Origin: Acidimicrobiia bacterium
Lineage (GTDB): Bacteria > Actinomycetota > Acidimicrobiia > Spongiisociales > UBA5794
Assembly (NCBI GenBank): GCA_030598905.1
Contig: JAUVPA010000038.1
Span: 1-10,093 of the forward strand
Direction: 5' to 3'
Length of the DNA stretch: 10,093 nucleotides
Both the position numbers and the translations under genes were made by a program. This document shows positions 1 through 6,643 of the stretch, piece by piece; the first letter of the stretch is position 1; each line of letters opens with the position of its first letter. The notes under the pieces are model-generated. The model ran no database searches, was not told the DNA's origin, and saw only the letters and a program-made list of their open reading frames with translations.

Positions 1-1
1 C

Positions 2-736
2 GTTCGTGCAACAGGATCCTGCGCCTACCAGCTGGAGATCAGGGGTCGGTTCGACGAGGCGGCTGCAATGCAGGCTGACGTGGAGCTACCTCCGGGGACC
101 ACCTGGGAGGCGTACTTCCAGGCCAGGGTTCTCGTGAACCGCTGGGCGGTGACGGCGGATCTTGCCCAGTTGGGCTCTGCCGCCGAATTGATGCGCGGCA
201 TTCTCGGTAGCGAGGAGCCACAGCTCGAGGCATGGACTCGCGACCTTCTGGCCGAGATCAGCCTGTGGGCCGGGGATAGCAGCCAGGCGTACGACGCGGC
301 AGTGGCAGTGCCGATGGAAGGTCGTCTCCCAGAGAATCGATCGTGGATCATCCCGACGCTGGCGGCATTGCGGCTTCGAGACTCCGAAAAGCTCAACGCT
401 GCGCTCGGGGACTGGGGGAGTGACTCACCGGTAGGGCGACGATTCGAGGTGATCCACTTGGTTCACCAAGCCGGGCGAGCGGCGTTAGCCGGTCACGACG
501 ACGACGCCGTCCGGCTGTTCTCAGACGCGCTCGCGGCGAGCGAGTTGGCGGATGGCGTGCTTTGGACCGCGGTCCTCCAGACGACGTACGCCGAGCTCAT
601 GCCCCACCACCCCGAAGCGCAGGCGGCGGGTCGCGAGGCCTATGACTGGTTCACCTCGGTAGGCGCCAACGGCTATCTCGACCTCTTCGCCGATGTCTGG
701 CCGCTGGTGACGGAGTCCGAAGCCGCCGCTGGGTGA
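2..736 (+). CDS. C-terminal part of a helical-repeat (TPR-like) protein, 5' end outside window
   Basis: The frame is open from base 2 to the TGA at 734-736 and gives 244 visible residues. The ATG at 68 is only an internal Met: the 22 codons before it are open and read as the same helical protein (CAYQLEIRGRFDEAAA), so the gene starts off the left edge. The visible part is Ala- and Leu-rich amphipathic helices with TPR-like spacing, for example RGRFDEAAAMQADVE near the left end and AGHDDDAVRLFSDALAAS about two thirds along. There is no catalytic motif, signal peptide or membrane segment. Such helical tails are typical of large actinobacterial regulators, such as adenylate cyclase/AAA-ATPase or LuxR/MalT-type proteins, but the diagnostic domains lie outside the window, so the full function cannot be called. 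The gene converges on the protease gene on the other strand, with a long hairpin between the stop codons. Confidence 0.8.
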   Translation, partial: VRATGSCAYQLEIRGRFDEAAAMQADVELPPGTTWEAYFQARVLVNRWAVTADLAQLGSAAELMRGILGSEEPQLEAWTRDLLAEISLWAGDSSQAYDAAVAVPMEGRLPENRSWIIPTLAALRLRDSEKLNAALGDWGSDSPVGRRFEVIHLVHQAGRAALAGHDDDAVRLFSDALAASELADGVLWTAVLQTTYAELMPHHPEAQAAGREAYDWFTSVGANGYLDLFADVWPLVTESEAAAG

Positions 737-743
737 ACCCTCC

Positions 744-796
744 CCGTTCTTGCGTAAATCCCCGGCGCTATACGCCGTTGGTTTACGCAAGAACGG
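744..796. terminator. Nested inverted repeat between convergent genes, probable bidirectional terminator
   Basis: Perfect 15-bp arms, CCGTTCTTGCGTAAA (744-758) and TTTACGCAAGAACGG (782-796), flank a 23-nt centre. The centre holds a second perfect 5-bp stem, CGGCG (763-767) and CGCCG (773-777), around the loop CTATA. The element begins 7 nt after the stop of the left gene and ends one base before the stop codon of the minus-strand protease gene (797-799). Its symmetry and position between converging genes fit a terminator serving both strands. There is no clear T-tract, so it may instead be a dispersed palindromic repeat (REP or MITE-like), which this single window cannot decide. Confidence 0.7.
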
Positions 797-2665
797 TCAC
801 TCGACCAGTTCGATACGCGATGGTTCCGGCGTCGCGGCCTCGGGCTCGTCCGTGGATCCTTCGGCGTCGCGAAGGTCGACCACCACCCGGCCGCCGTCGA
901 GATTCGACTGTTCGGCGGCTCGGAGCACGTCGAGGATGTCGTCGCCGATCAACTCTTCTCTCTCGCACAGGGCATCGCGAAGGGCCTCGACCAAGTACCG
1001 ATGGTCGCTGATCAGCCGTTTCGTCTCGTGTTTGGCATCGTTGAGCAACCGATCGACGATCTTGCGCGCTGGTCCGTCCCCGAGGACTTTGGCGACGAGG
1101 TTGCCGCCGACGAATCCGGCGTCGAGCGATCGGAAACTGATGAGGGAACCCCCCAGCCCGAAGCTGCCGACCATGTCGGCGGCGAGCTGCGTTGCGGCCG
1201 CCAGGTCGCCGGCCGGTCCACTCGACGACTCACCGAAGAACAGCTCTTCGGCCACCATTCCGCCCATGGCGATTTGGAGCAGTACCCGCATCTCCTTCTC
1301 GGTACGCGTGTAGCGCTCCTCCTCGTCGCGGTGAGCGAGAAGGCCGAGCGATTCCTTGCGCTTGATGATCGACAGGACCTCGAGTTTGCGACCTTTTCCG
1401 GCGAGGTAGGCGATGGTGGCGTGACCCGCTTCATGCGTGGCGATCCGCTCTCTCTCCTCCATCGGATAGTCGACCGGGTTGGGCAGGCCGATCTCTACCT
1501 CCATCTGTGCGTTCTTCACATCCCGATAGTTGAGTGCCGGTCGCCCGTTGCGCATGGCTACGAGCAGTGCCTCGTCGAACAGTCTCTCGAGCGAAGCCGG
1601 TGTGTATCCCATCGTGGATGCCGCGAGGCCGTCGAGGAGATCGTCCGCTTCCATCTCTGCGACGTGCGACCGCGAGCCCAGGAAATAGTCGATGAGCTCG
1701 CGACGGTCGTTCTTGCTCGGGAGTCCGAACGAGAGGATGCGATCGAATCGTCCGGGACGCAGCAGTGCCGGATCTAGCGCGTCGGCTCGGTTCGTTGCGC
1801 CGATGAGAAGGACGTTGGCGAACGCGGGCTTCTTGGTCTTGAACTGACGATTCGGAGGCAGATATCGGTTGAGAAAGCGCACAACGACGTTGTAGGCCTT
1901 GTCCGGACGCGTCGACTCGTCGAAGCTCTGCATCTGGACCAACAGCTCGTTGACGACACCTCCAGTGCCCTGGCTCATGACCTTGTTGACGCCGAGGCCT
2001 CCCTCCCCGCCGGTCGAAGCCGGCGCCGTGAAGCCCAGGCCGCCCCGCTTCATGCCGATGGCGTCGAACTCTTCGATGAATCCAATGGCGCCTCCTTCGC
2101 GCCGGGCGGTCTTGCGCAGTGCACGGAAGTAGGTCCGGATCTTGCGGGCCGTTGCTCCGTACCACATCGACTGGAACGCCGTCGACGACACGAAGAGAAA
2201 CGGCACCCCGGCTTCTTTAGCCATGGCCTTGGCCACGTGTGTCTTTCCCGTACCCGGCGGGCCCTCGAACAACACCCCACGTCGCGGTGTCCCGCCCATC
2301 TCGGTGCGGAACTGGCGGTGGTTGAGGAACACCTCCAGGGTGTGGTTGACCTCGGCCACCACCCCGCCGATACCTTTGACGTCGTCGAATCCGATCTCTA
2401 TCTGTTCCGGGAGGTAGATCGTGTGAGGGCTCCGGCCGTTTCCCAGCATGGGGAGAATGAACACCGCGCCGATGATGAGGACGAGGACGATACCGGGCAG
2501 CCAGAACACGGCCTCCTGTGGCAGCGAAGGCCAACCGGGGCTGACGGGATTGCCGCTGAGGAGGCGCAGCCAGAGGAAGAACGCTATGGCCCCGAGACCC
2601 AGTCCGAGACGAGTGAGTCGTTTCATGCGGTCGCGTTCGCGCGACTCCGTGACGTCGACGGCCAT
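797..2665 (-). CDS. ftsH: Divergent FtsH-like membrane-anchored AAA+ zinc metalloprotease
   Basis: The 622-residue product has the FtsH layout: two N-terminal membrane segments (about 21-36 and 52-75), an AAA+ module and an M41 peptidase domain. Visible motifs are Walker A GPPGTGKT (135-142), the second region of homology with ATNR and RPGRFDR (290-309), zinc site HEAGH (411-415) and a probable third zinc ligand D487 in SGPAGDLAAAT. FtsH proteases are known to unfold and degrade membrane and short-lived cytosolic proteins as hexamers. Odd points: the Walker B region reads FIEEFDAIG, with Glu198 where Asp is usual; the pore loop reads MWYG rather than the usual MFVG; the loop between the membrane segments is only about 15 residues, against about 75 in E. 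coli FtsH; and roughly 20 and 30 extra residues lie between Walker B and the second region of homology. The peptidase site looks intact. It is probably a specialised paralogue. The ATG at 2665 has a strong Shine-Dalgarno site. Confidence 0.9.
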   Translation of the reverse strand: MAVDVTESRERDRMKRLTRLGLGLGAIAFFLWLRLLSGNPVSPGWPSLPQEAVFWLPGIVLVLIIGAVFILPMLGNGRSPHTIYLPEQIEIGFDDVKGIGGVVAEVNHTLEVFLNHRQFRTEMGGTPRRGVLFEGPPGTGKTHVAKAMAKEAGVPFLFVSSTAFQSMWYGATARKIRTYFRALRKTARREGGAIGFIEEFDAIGMKRGGLGFTAPASTGGEGGLGVNKVMSQGTGGVVNELLVQMQSFDESTRPDKAYNVVVRFLNRYLPPNRQFKTKKPAFANVLLIGATNRADALDPALLRPGRFDRILSFGLPSKNDRRELIDYFLGSRSHVAEMEADDLLDGLAASTMGYTPASLERLFDEALLVAMRNGRPALNYRDVKNAQMEVEIGLPNPVDYPMEERERIATHEAGHATIAYLAGKGRKLEVLSIIKRKESLGLLAHRDEEERYTRTEKEMRVLLQIAMGGMVAEELFFGESSSGPAGDLAAATQLAADMVGSFGLGGSLISFRSLDAGFVGGNLVAKVLGDGPARKIVDRLLNDAKHETKRLISDHRYLVEALRDALCEREELIGDDILDVLRAAEQSNLDGGRVVVDLRDAEGSTDEPEAATPEPSRIELVE

Positions 2666-2671
2666 GTGCCT

Positions 2672-2677
2672 ACCTCC
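2672..2677 (-). promoter_or_regulatory. Shine-Dalgarno site of the FtsH-like gene
   Basis: Read on the minus strand this is GGAGGT, 6 nt before the ATG at 2665-2663. It fixes the start. Strong sites like this are otherwise scarce here: comF and secA have none that is convincing. Confidence 0.85.
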
Positions 2678-2691
2678 AGTGTGCCGCCCTC

Positions 2692-2697
2692 ATCGTA
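2692..2697 (-). promoter_or_regulatory. Possible -10 element of the FtsH-like gene
   Basis: On the minus strand the sequence TACGAT fits the TANNNT pattern and lies about 27 nt before the start codon, giving a leader of about 20 nt with room for the Shine-Dalgarno site. No good -35 hexamer stands at the usual distance, so this is a weak call. Confidence 0.3.
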
Positions 2698-2754
2698 CAT
2701 CACAGAAAGTGACGAGAACACCACGCTGCGTAGCCGTTTTCGCCCCCGGCCCGG

Positions 2755-2768
2755 GCACTAGTCAGTGC
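2755..2768. other. Short dyad in the divergent promoter region
   Basis: GCACT (2755-2759) and AGTGC (2764-2768) form a perfect 5-bp inverted repeat around AGTC, placed between the divergent protease and comF genes. It could be an operator half-site pair, but arms this short arise by chance in GC-rich DNA. Confidence 0.2.
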
Positions 2769-2794
2769 AAGCCGAACGTGTCAGAGGCGAGACA

Positions 2795-2800
2795 TACGGT
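2795..2800 (+). promoter_or_regulatory. Possible -10 element for a leaderless comF transcript
   Basis: TACGGT fits TANNNT and ends 6 nt before the ATG at 2807, the spacing at which transcription would begin at or next to the start codon. Leaderless mRNAs are common in actinobacteria. No clear -35 hexamer is seen and there is no good Shine-Dalgarno site before this ATG. The spacing, not the hexamer alone, makes the call. Confidence 0.4.
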
Positions 2801-2806
2801 GACGGG

Positions 2807-3370
2807 ATGTGGTGTTTGGCATGTGGTGTTCCGGCCGCCGGCAAGTTGTGCGGCCCGTGTGCCTGCTCGTTGCGGCCGACACCGGAGCGGCTCGTCGATC
2901 CGGGTGTTTTGGCTCGATCCGCGTTTGCTCACTCCGGTGCGGCGAAGCAACTCGTGCACAACCTGAAATATCGGCCAATCGCAGGTAGCGAGGGGCTGCT
3001 GGCGGCGTCGATTGCGCCGCTCGTGGCCGGCGGGAGCATGCTCGTTCCCGTGCCTCGTGCTGGCGCCAGGAAGTGGATGAGTGGCGTCGACCCCGCCTTG
3101 CGTTTGGCGACGGCTCTCAGTGGGATTGTCGGACTGCCGGTCTCGCGAGCTCTTACCGCGCCGCTGTGGTGGTCCCGCCACGCCGGTGCAGGGAGGACCG
3201 GACGTGGACCCGTGGCTTTCCGCGCTCGTCGTGGCGACACAGCGGGTGCCGTTCTCGTCGACGATGTCATCACAACGGGACGGACCATGGAAAGTGCCAT
3301 TGCCGCGCTTCCAGTACTTCCGGCCCTGGTCGTCACCGCCACGTCTGCAGGTAGGATGAGTATTGGATGA
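2807..3370 (+). CDS. comF: ComF family phosphoribosyltransferase-like protein
   Basis: The 187-residue product has the ComF layout: an N-terminal four-Cys zinc knuckle (C3, C6, C15, C18) and a C-terminal phosphoribosyltransferase fold with the PRPP-binding loop VLVDDVITTGRT (149-160). The segment LVPVPRAGARKW (79-90) corresponds to the VPVP strand of the family; the following RGFNQ-like stretch of typical members is here MSGVDPA, so that motif is degenerate. ComF is known to be needed for DNA uptake in naturally competent bacteria; in actinobacteria its role is not settled. The ATG at 2807 is preferred because it puts the zinc knuckle at the N-terminus, as is usual. A GTG at 2765 would add 14 residues but has no ribosome binding site. 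It lies directly upstream of hpf, a common actinobacterial arrangement. Confidence 0.88.
   Translation: MWCLACGVPAAGKLCGPCACSLRPTPERLVDPGVLARSAFAHSGAAKQLVHNLKYRPIAGSEGLLAASIAPLVAGGSMLVPVPRAGARKWMSGVDPALRLATALSGIVGLPVSRALTAPLWWSRHAGAGRTGRGPVAFRARRGDTAGAVLVDDVITTGRTMESAIAALPVLPALVVTATSAGRMSIG
3330..3357 (+). promoter_or_regulatory. Possible hpf operon promoter inside the comF 3' end
   Basis: TCGTCA (3330-3335, four of six matches to TTGACA) and TAGGAT (3352-3357, TANNNT) are separated by 16 nt. Transcription from here would give an hpf leader of about 100 nt that includes the 3413-3440 hairpin. It would let hpf and the signalling genes be expressed apart from comF. Weak evidence, based on pattern only. 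Confidence 0.3.
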
Positions 3371-3412
3371 CACGGTTCCACGACCGCCACTCGGCGATCC
3401 ATCGGATCCGGC

Positions 3413-3447
3413 GACGCCGCTTCACGCTCGAGGCGGCGTCTTTCGTT
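3413..3447 (+). terminator. Hairpin in the comF-hpf gap: terminator or leader attenuator
   Basis: GACGCCGC (3413-3420) and GCGGCGTC (3433-3440) form a perfect 8-bp GC-rich stem around a 12-nt loop, followed by TTTCGTT. It lies 42 nt after the comF stop codon and 13 nt before the hpf Shine-Dalgarno site. It could end comF transcription, or act as an attenuator or stability element in an hpf leader. The T-run is short and broken, so termination would be partial. Confidence 0.5.
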
Positions 3448-3452
3448 CCCAC

Positions 3453-3462
3453 AGGAGAGGAG
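3453..3462 (+). promoter_or_regulatory. Shine-Dalgarno site of hpf
   Basis: The purine run AGGAGAGGAG ends 5 nt before the GTG at 3468. It supports GTG 3468 as the start rather than in-frame codons further upstream. Confidence 0.85.
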
Positions 3463-3467
3463 CATCG

Positions 3468-4016
3468 GTGAACGTCCGCGTCCACGGCAAGAACATGCAG
3501 GTCACTGACGAGCTCAAGCAGCTCACAGACGAGAAGGTCCGCCATGCCGGCAGGATCTTCGAAGACGTCGTCAACGTCGACGTCGAGTACACGGAGTCAC
3601 ACAACCCCCGCGTTTCCGAGGGCCGATTCGGATGCGAGATCACCAGTCTCGCGGCCGGACACACCGTACGAGTGAAGGCCGATGCATTCGACGCCCGGTC
3701 GGCCCTCGATGCAACGACCGAGATCTATGAGCGCCAGCTCCGAAGACTCAAGGAGCGACTAATCCAGCGCTCCAGGCGTTCCTCCCACAAAGACCTCAAT
3801 CAAATCGATCGACCGGTCGAAGAAGCAGAAGATCGGAGCAACGTCATCGTGAAGACGAAGCGCTTTGCGATGAGACCGATGACGTCTGAGGAGGCGGCAC
3901 TGCAGATGGAAATGATTGGCCACGACTTCTTCTTCTTTCTGGATGCGGAGTCAGGCAAGCACTGCGTGCTGTACCACAGGCGGGATGGATCGCTGGGGTT
4001 GATCGAGCCAGAGTGA
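3468..4016 (+). CDS. hpf: Ribosome hibernation promoting factor, long form (HPF/RaiA family)
   Basis: The 182-residue product has the two domains of long HPF. The N-terminal S30AE/RaiA-type domain covers about 1-100, beginning NVRVHGKNMQVTDEL, with the Arg/Lys-rich helix QLRRLKERLIQRSRR near its end. A charged linker (about 105-127) leads to the C-terminal dimerisation domain (about 128-182), with KTKRFAMRPMTSEEAALQME and the typical end YHRRDGSLGLIEP. Long HPF is known to bind the 30S decoding centre and to dimerise 70S ribosomes into inactive 100S particles in stationary phase. The GTG start is set by a strong ribosome binding site; reading further upstream in frame to a TTG at 3363 gives residues unlike the family. 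The next gene starts 3 nt after the stop, so it is the first gene of a coupled operon. Confidence 0.95.
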   Translation: MNVRVHGKNMQVTDELKQLTDEKVRHAGRIFEDVVNVDVEYTESHNPRVSEGRFGCEITSLAAGHTVRVKADAFDARSALDATTEIYERQLRRLKERLIQRSRRSSHKDLNQIDRPVEEAEDRSNVIVKTKRFAMRPMTSEEAALQMEMIGHDFFFFLDAESGKHCVLYHRRDGSLGLIEPE

Positions 4017-4019
4017 GAA

Positions 4020-4670
4020 ATGAAAAAGCTGCTCGTCGTTGATGATGTACCACTCTTTCGCGCAGGACTGACGTCGGCATTGCGAGAGGCCGGCTTCGAT
4101 GTTGTCGGCGAGGCCGATTCGGCCGAGACCGCCGTCGCCGCTGCTGAGAGTCAGCAACCTGACATCGTGCTGCTCGATGTTCTCATGCCAGGCCTTTCCG
4201 GACTAGATGTCGTCGAGAAGATCTGTGCGGTCGCTCCGGATGCTCATGTTGTTCTCCTGACGGGGAGCGAGTCGGAGGAAGATCTCCTTTCGGCCATCAA
4301 GGGCGGCGCCCGTGGCTACGTAGTCAAGGACATGCCCTTTCCCCATCTCGTCGATGCGATCAAGGCCGTCGACAGAGGTGGCGCCGCACTGTCGCCACAG
4401 ATGGCTGGCAAACTCTTCGACGTCACCCGTCACCTCCTCCGTCACCAGGAGCTCATCCAATCGAGGAAGCCAACGCTCACCGGTCGTGAGATCGAGGTTC
4501 TCGAGCTCGTCGCGACAGGGAACACCAGTAGGGAGATCGGCGACAAGCTCTACATCAGTGAGAACACGGTCAAGAACCACATCCGGAACATCCTCGACAA
4601 ACTCGGTCTGCACTCGCGCAACGAGGCCGTTCTCTATGCCGTGCGGGAAAACCTGATCTCCCTGGGTTGA
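4020..4670 (+). CDS. NarL/LuxR-family response regulator
   Basis: The 216-residue product has a receiver domain (about 1-120) with acidic pair D8/D9, phosphoacceptor D53 in IVLLDVLMPG, T81 and K103, all expected active-site residues. A linker leads to a LuxR-type helix-turn-helix (about 151-216), with LTGREIEVLELVATGNTSREI and NTVKNHIRNILDKLGL. When phosphorylated by a histidine kinase such proteins bind promoter DNA. No kinase gene is present in the window, so it is an orphan here. The ATG lies 3 nt after the hpf stop codon with only a weak GAGTGAG purine stretch inside the hpf end, so translation is probably coupled to hpf. Its targets cannot be told from sequence. Confidence 0.93.
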   Translation: MKKLLVVDDVPLFRAGLTSALREAGFDVVGEADSAETAVAAAESQQPDIVLLDVLMPGLSGLDVVEKICAVAPDAHVVLLTGSESEEDLLSAIKGGARGYVVKDMPFPHLVDAIKAVDRGGAALSPQMAGKLFDVTRHLLRHQELIQSRKPTLTGREIEVLELVATGNTSREIGDKLYISENTVKNHIRNILDKLGLHSRNEAVLYAVRENLISLG

Positions 4671-4672
4671 TC

Positions 4673-6643
4673 ATGGACAGCGGCACGGCCCTCGATCGCG
4701 TCGACAGCGGTGTTGTCAAGGTCCTCGACGCTCTCGGAGCGGCGTGGGTCACCTACCAGCTCTACCCAAACCCCAAGGATCAACTGCCGTTCCGTCGCGC
4801 CGTTGAGACAATCAATGCAGAAGCAACCGGCGACGTCGTCGGTATCGGCCCGGGGATCTTCGTAGTCGAAGGCGAGGAATACGTGCCCCGCCGCGACGGC
4901 GTCGAAAAGGTCGCCCGTCGTCTCTTTCTCCACGATGTCGAGAACTTGCGAATCACAGGCGGATCCTCTGTCGAGGGTCTCGCCGGCTTCTTCGAAGCGG
5001 TCGCCGAAGACGACGAGGCAGTGCGCGAAGCCGGGGGCATTGCCGCCGTTCTCTCGGGTGTCTTGAACATCGGTGTCGAAGCGCGTCAACGGGGACTGCT
5101 GAACCTCGCCCCGGGCGAAGGCGGCGTCGAGGGCGCCGTCAAGTCCATCGAGGAATCCATCGACGAGCTCGACCTTCCCGAGTTGGCCCGGTTCGCATTC
5201 AGTGGCGCCGGAGCCGAAGAGATTGCGGCGGCTGCGGGCACAGACGAACCTGATGTCGCGCCGGTCGAGGCTTACATCGAGGCCTATCGCGAGCTGCACG
5301 GCAAGATCGTCGAGGGCGCCGAGGATCCAGACGGCTCGCTCCTCCACGGTCTTCGCCTCCCCACCGACGATCCGTACAGGACCGTTCGGTCGTACATCGA
5401 GTCGTTCTTCCATCTCCCGCGGTGGATGCAGATCAACGTCTTGGAAGAGGTTCTCGCCGATCCGGAGAGGGCGGAGAACCAGATGTTCCTCGACCAGTTC
5501 TCCGGTCAGGACCTCACCGACTTGCTTCCCGAACTCCACGACGGAGCATCGGACCAGCTGCTCGATTACGCCGTCGAGGCGGCCAGCGAAGAAGCCGGCC
5601 ACCCCCTCGACCTGCTCGCCGGCTTGTCCTCGGCAACCGAGGTCGAGGAGGCGAGGAAGGCGGTTGCCGATCGCGTTTCTTCGGTCTTGGCGGATCGCGA
5701 GCACAACGCCGATCGGCTGGCGGGCATTCGCGTCGTCATGGAAGAGCCCATCAACGAACAGAACATGGAGCGAACCACCTTGCGTGAGTTGCTCGAGTGC
5801 GAAGACCGGCGGGAGCGCTTCCAGCGCGTCGCTCGCGTATGGACGGCTCGCATCGGTCGCTATATCAAGGATGGCGATCTGGAGCGGGCGGCGTATCTCC
5901 TGGACCTGGCGGGCGGAGAAGCGGCCTACCAGGGAGACAACGACGACCTCATCCGCAAGTCGCTCGAACGGCTGACGACGCCGGAGTTGCTGCGATCGCT
6001 GGCCCTCGATCGTTCGGGAGAACAAGGCGAAGCCGCCGGAAGGTTGCTGACGGGCCTGGGCCGCCAGGTCATCGACGAGTTGGTCATCCAGCTCGCCTCG
6101 GAAGAGGATCGGGCGATGCGCCGTCAGCTCACGGAACTGCTTGCCGCTGCCGCGCGCAACGAGCCCGACGCCATTGAGCCGTACTTGCCCGATCAGCGCT
6201 GGTTTGTCGTCAGGAACCTCGTTACGGCGCTCGGGCACACCGGGAATCCCGATGCGGCAAACTCCGTGCGACTTGTCGTGAGTCACAACGACTATCGCGT
6301 TCGCACGGAGGCACTGCGGTCGATGGTCACGCTTCTCGGCGATGATGCCTCTCCGCTGGTCATCAGGGCGCTCGGCGACGACAGCGAGCACGTGCGCCAA
6401 ACGGCTGCAGCCCTCCTTCGCGGTAGCTCGCTCGGTGACGTCGACAGGGCACTCGCCGACGAGATCCGTGCGGACGCACTACCGACGGACTCTGCCGTCG
6501 CCGCGGTCAAGATCCTCGCGGCGCGTCGTGGTCCACATGGCCGCGCCGTCCTCGAGGTACTGGCCGGCCGGCGGTTCGCCTGGCGTTCTCGGGCGAGGAC
6601 CTTGCGCAAGGTGTCTGCCGGAGTACTCAGGGACCAGACATGA
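4673..6643 (+). CDS. HEAT-repeat-like helical protein with an N-terminal domain shared with the HD-GYP neighbour
   Basis: The 656-residue soluble product is acidic and largely helical, with no signal peptide, membrane segment or enzyme motif. An N-terminal domain (about 10-110) carries LYPNPKDQLPF (30-40) and DVENLRITGGSSVEGLAGFF (88-107). The middle part (about 150-450) is helical and unassigned. The C-terminal part (about 455-590) has HEAT-like units, for example PLVIRALGDDSEHVRQTAAALL (561-582) and NDYRVRTEALRSMVTLLGDD (539-558). HEAT proteins usually serve as scaffolds for protein-protein binding. The preferred start is ATG 4673, 2 nt after the response regulator stop; a TTG at 4667 overlapping that stop is possible and adds two residues. 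The last codons overlap the HD-GYP start by 4 nt (ATGA), implying coupled synthesis, and possibly a physical partnership. No family name recognised. Confidence 0.85.
   Translation: MDSGTALDRVDSGVVKVLDALGAAWVTYQLYPNPKDQLPFRRAVETINAEATGDVVGIGPGIFVVEGEEYVPRRDGVEKVARRLFLHDVENLRITGGSSVEGLAGFFEAVAEDDEAVREAGGIAAVLSGVLNIGVEARQRGLLNLAPGEGGVEGAVKSIEESIDELDLPELARFAFSGAGAEEIAAAAGTDEPDVAPVEAYIEAYRELHGKIVEGAEDPDGSLLHGLRLPTDDPYRTVRSYIESFFHLPRWMQINVLEEVLADPERAENQMFLDQFSGQDLTDLLPELHDGASDQLLDYAVEAASEEAGHPLDLLAGLSSATEVEEARKAVADRVSSVLADREHNADRLAGIRVVMEEPINEQNMERTTLRELLECEDRRERFQRVARVWTARIGRYIKDGDLERAAYLLDLAGGEAAYQGDNDDLIRKSLERLTTPELLRSLALDRSGEQGEAAGRLLTGLGRQVIDELVIQLASEEDRAMRRQLTELLAAAARNEPDAIEPYLPDQRWFVVRNLVTALGHTGNPDAANSVRLVVSHNDYRVRTEALRSMVTLLGDDASPLVIRALGDDSEHVRQTAAALLRGSSLGDVDRALADEIRADALPTDSAVAAVKILAARRGPHGRAVLEVLAGRRFAWRSRARTLRKVSAGVLRDQT

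Noticed and set aside
1001..1777. 258-codon open frame on the plus strand opposite the protease gene
   Set aside because: The minus strand here encodes the conserved AAA and HEAGH regions of the protease; the plus-strand reading is a shadow.
2765..2806. GTG start giving ComF 14 more residues
   Set aside because: No ribosome site before it, and ComF proteins usually begin close to the zinc knuckle, as from ATG 2807. Not fully excluded.
3363..3467. TTG start that would lengthen HPF by 35 residues
   Set aside because: The added residues do not resemble HPF and cross the hairpin; the GTG at 3468 has a strong ribosome site and matches the family N-terminus.
4634..6400. 588-codon open frame on the minus strand opposite the regulator and HEAT-like gene
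   Set aside because: It is a mirror of the GC-rich codon pattern of the plus-strand gene. Its sequence shows no domain motif, and the plus-strand genes have tight operon junctions and recognisable repeats.
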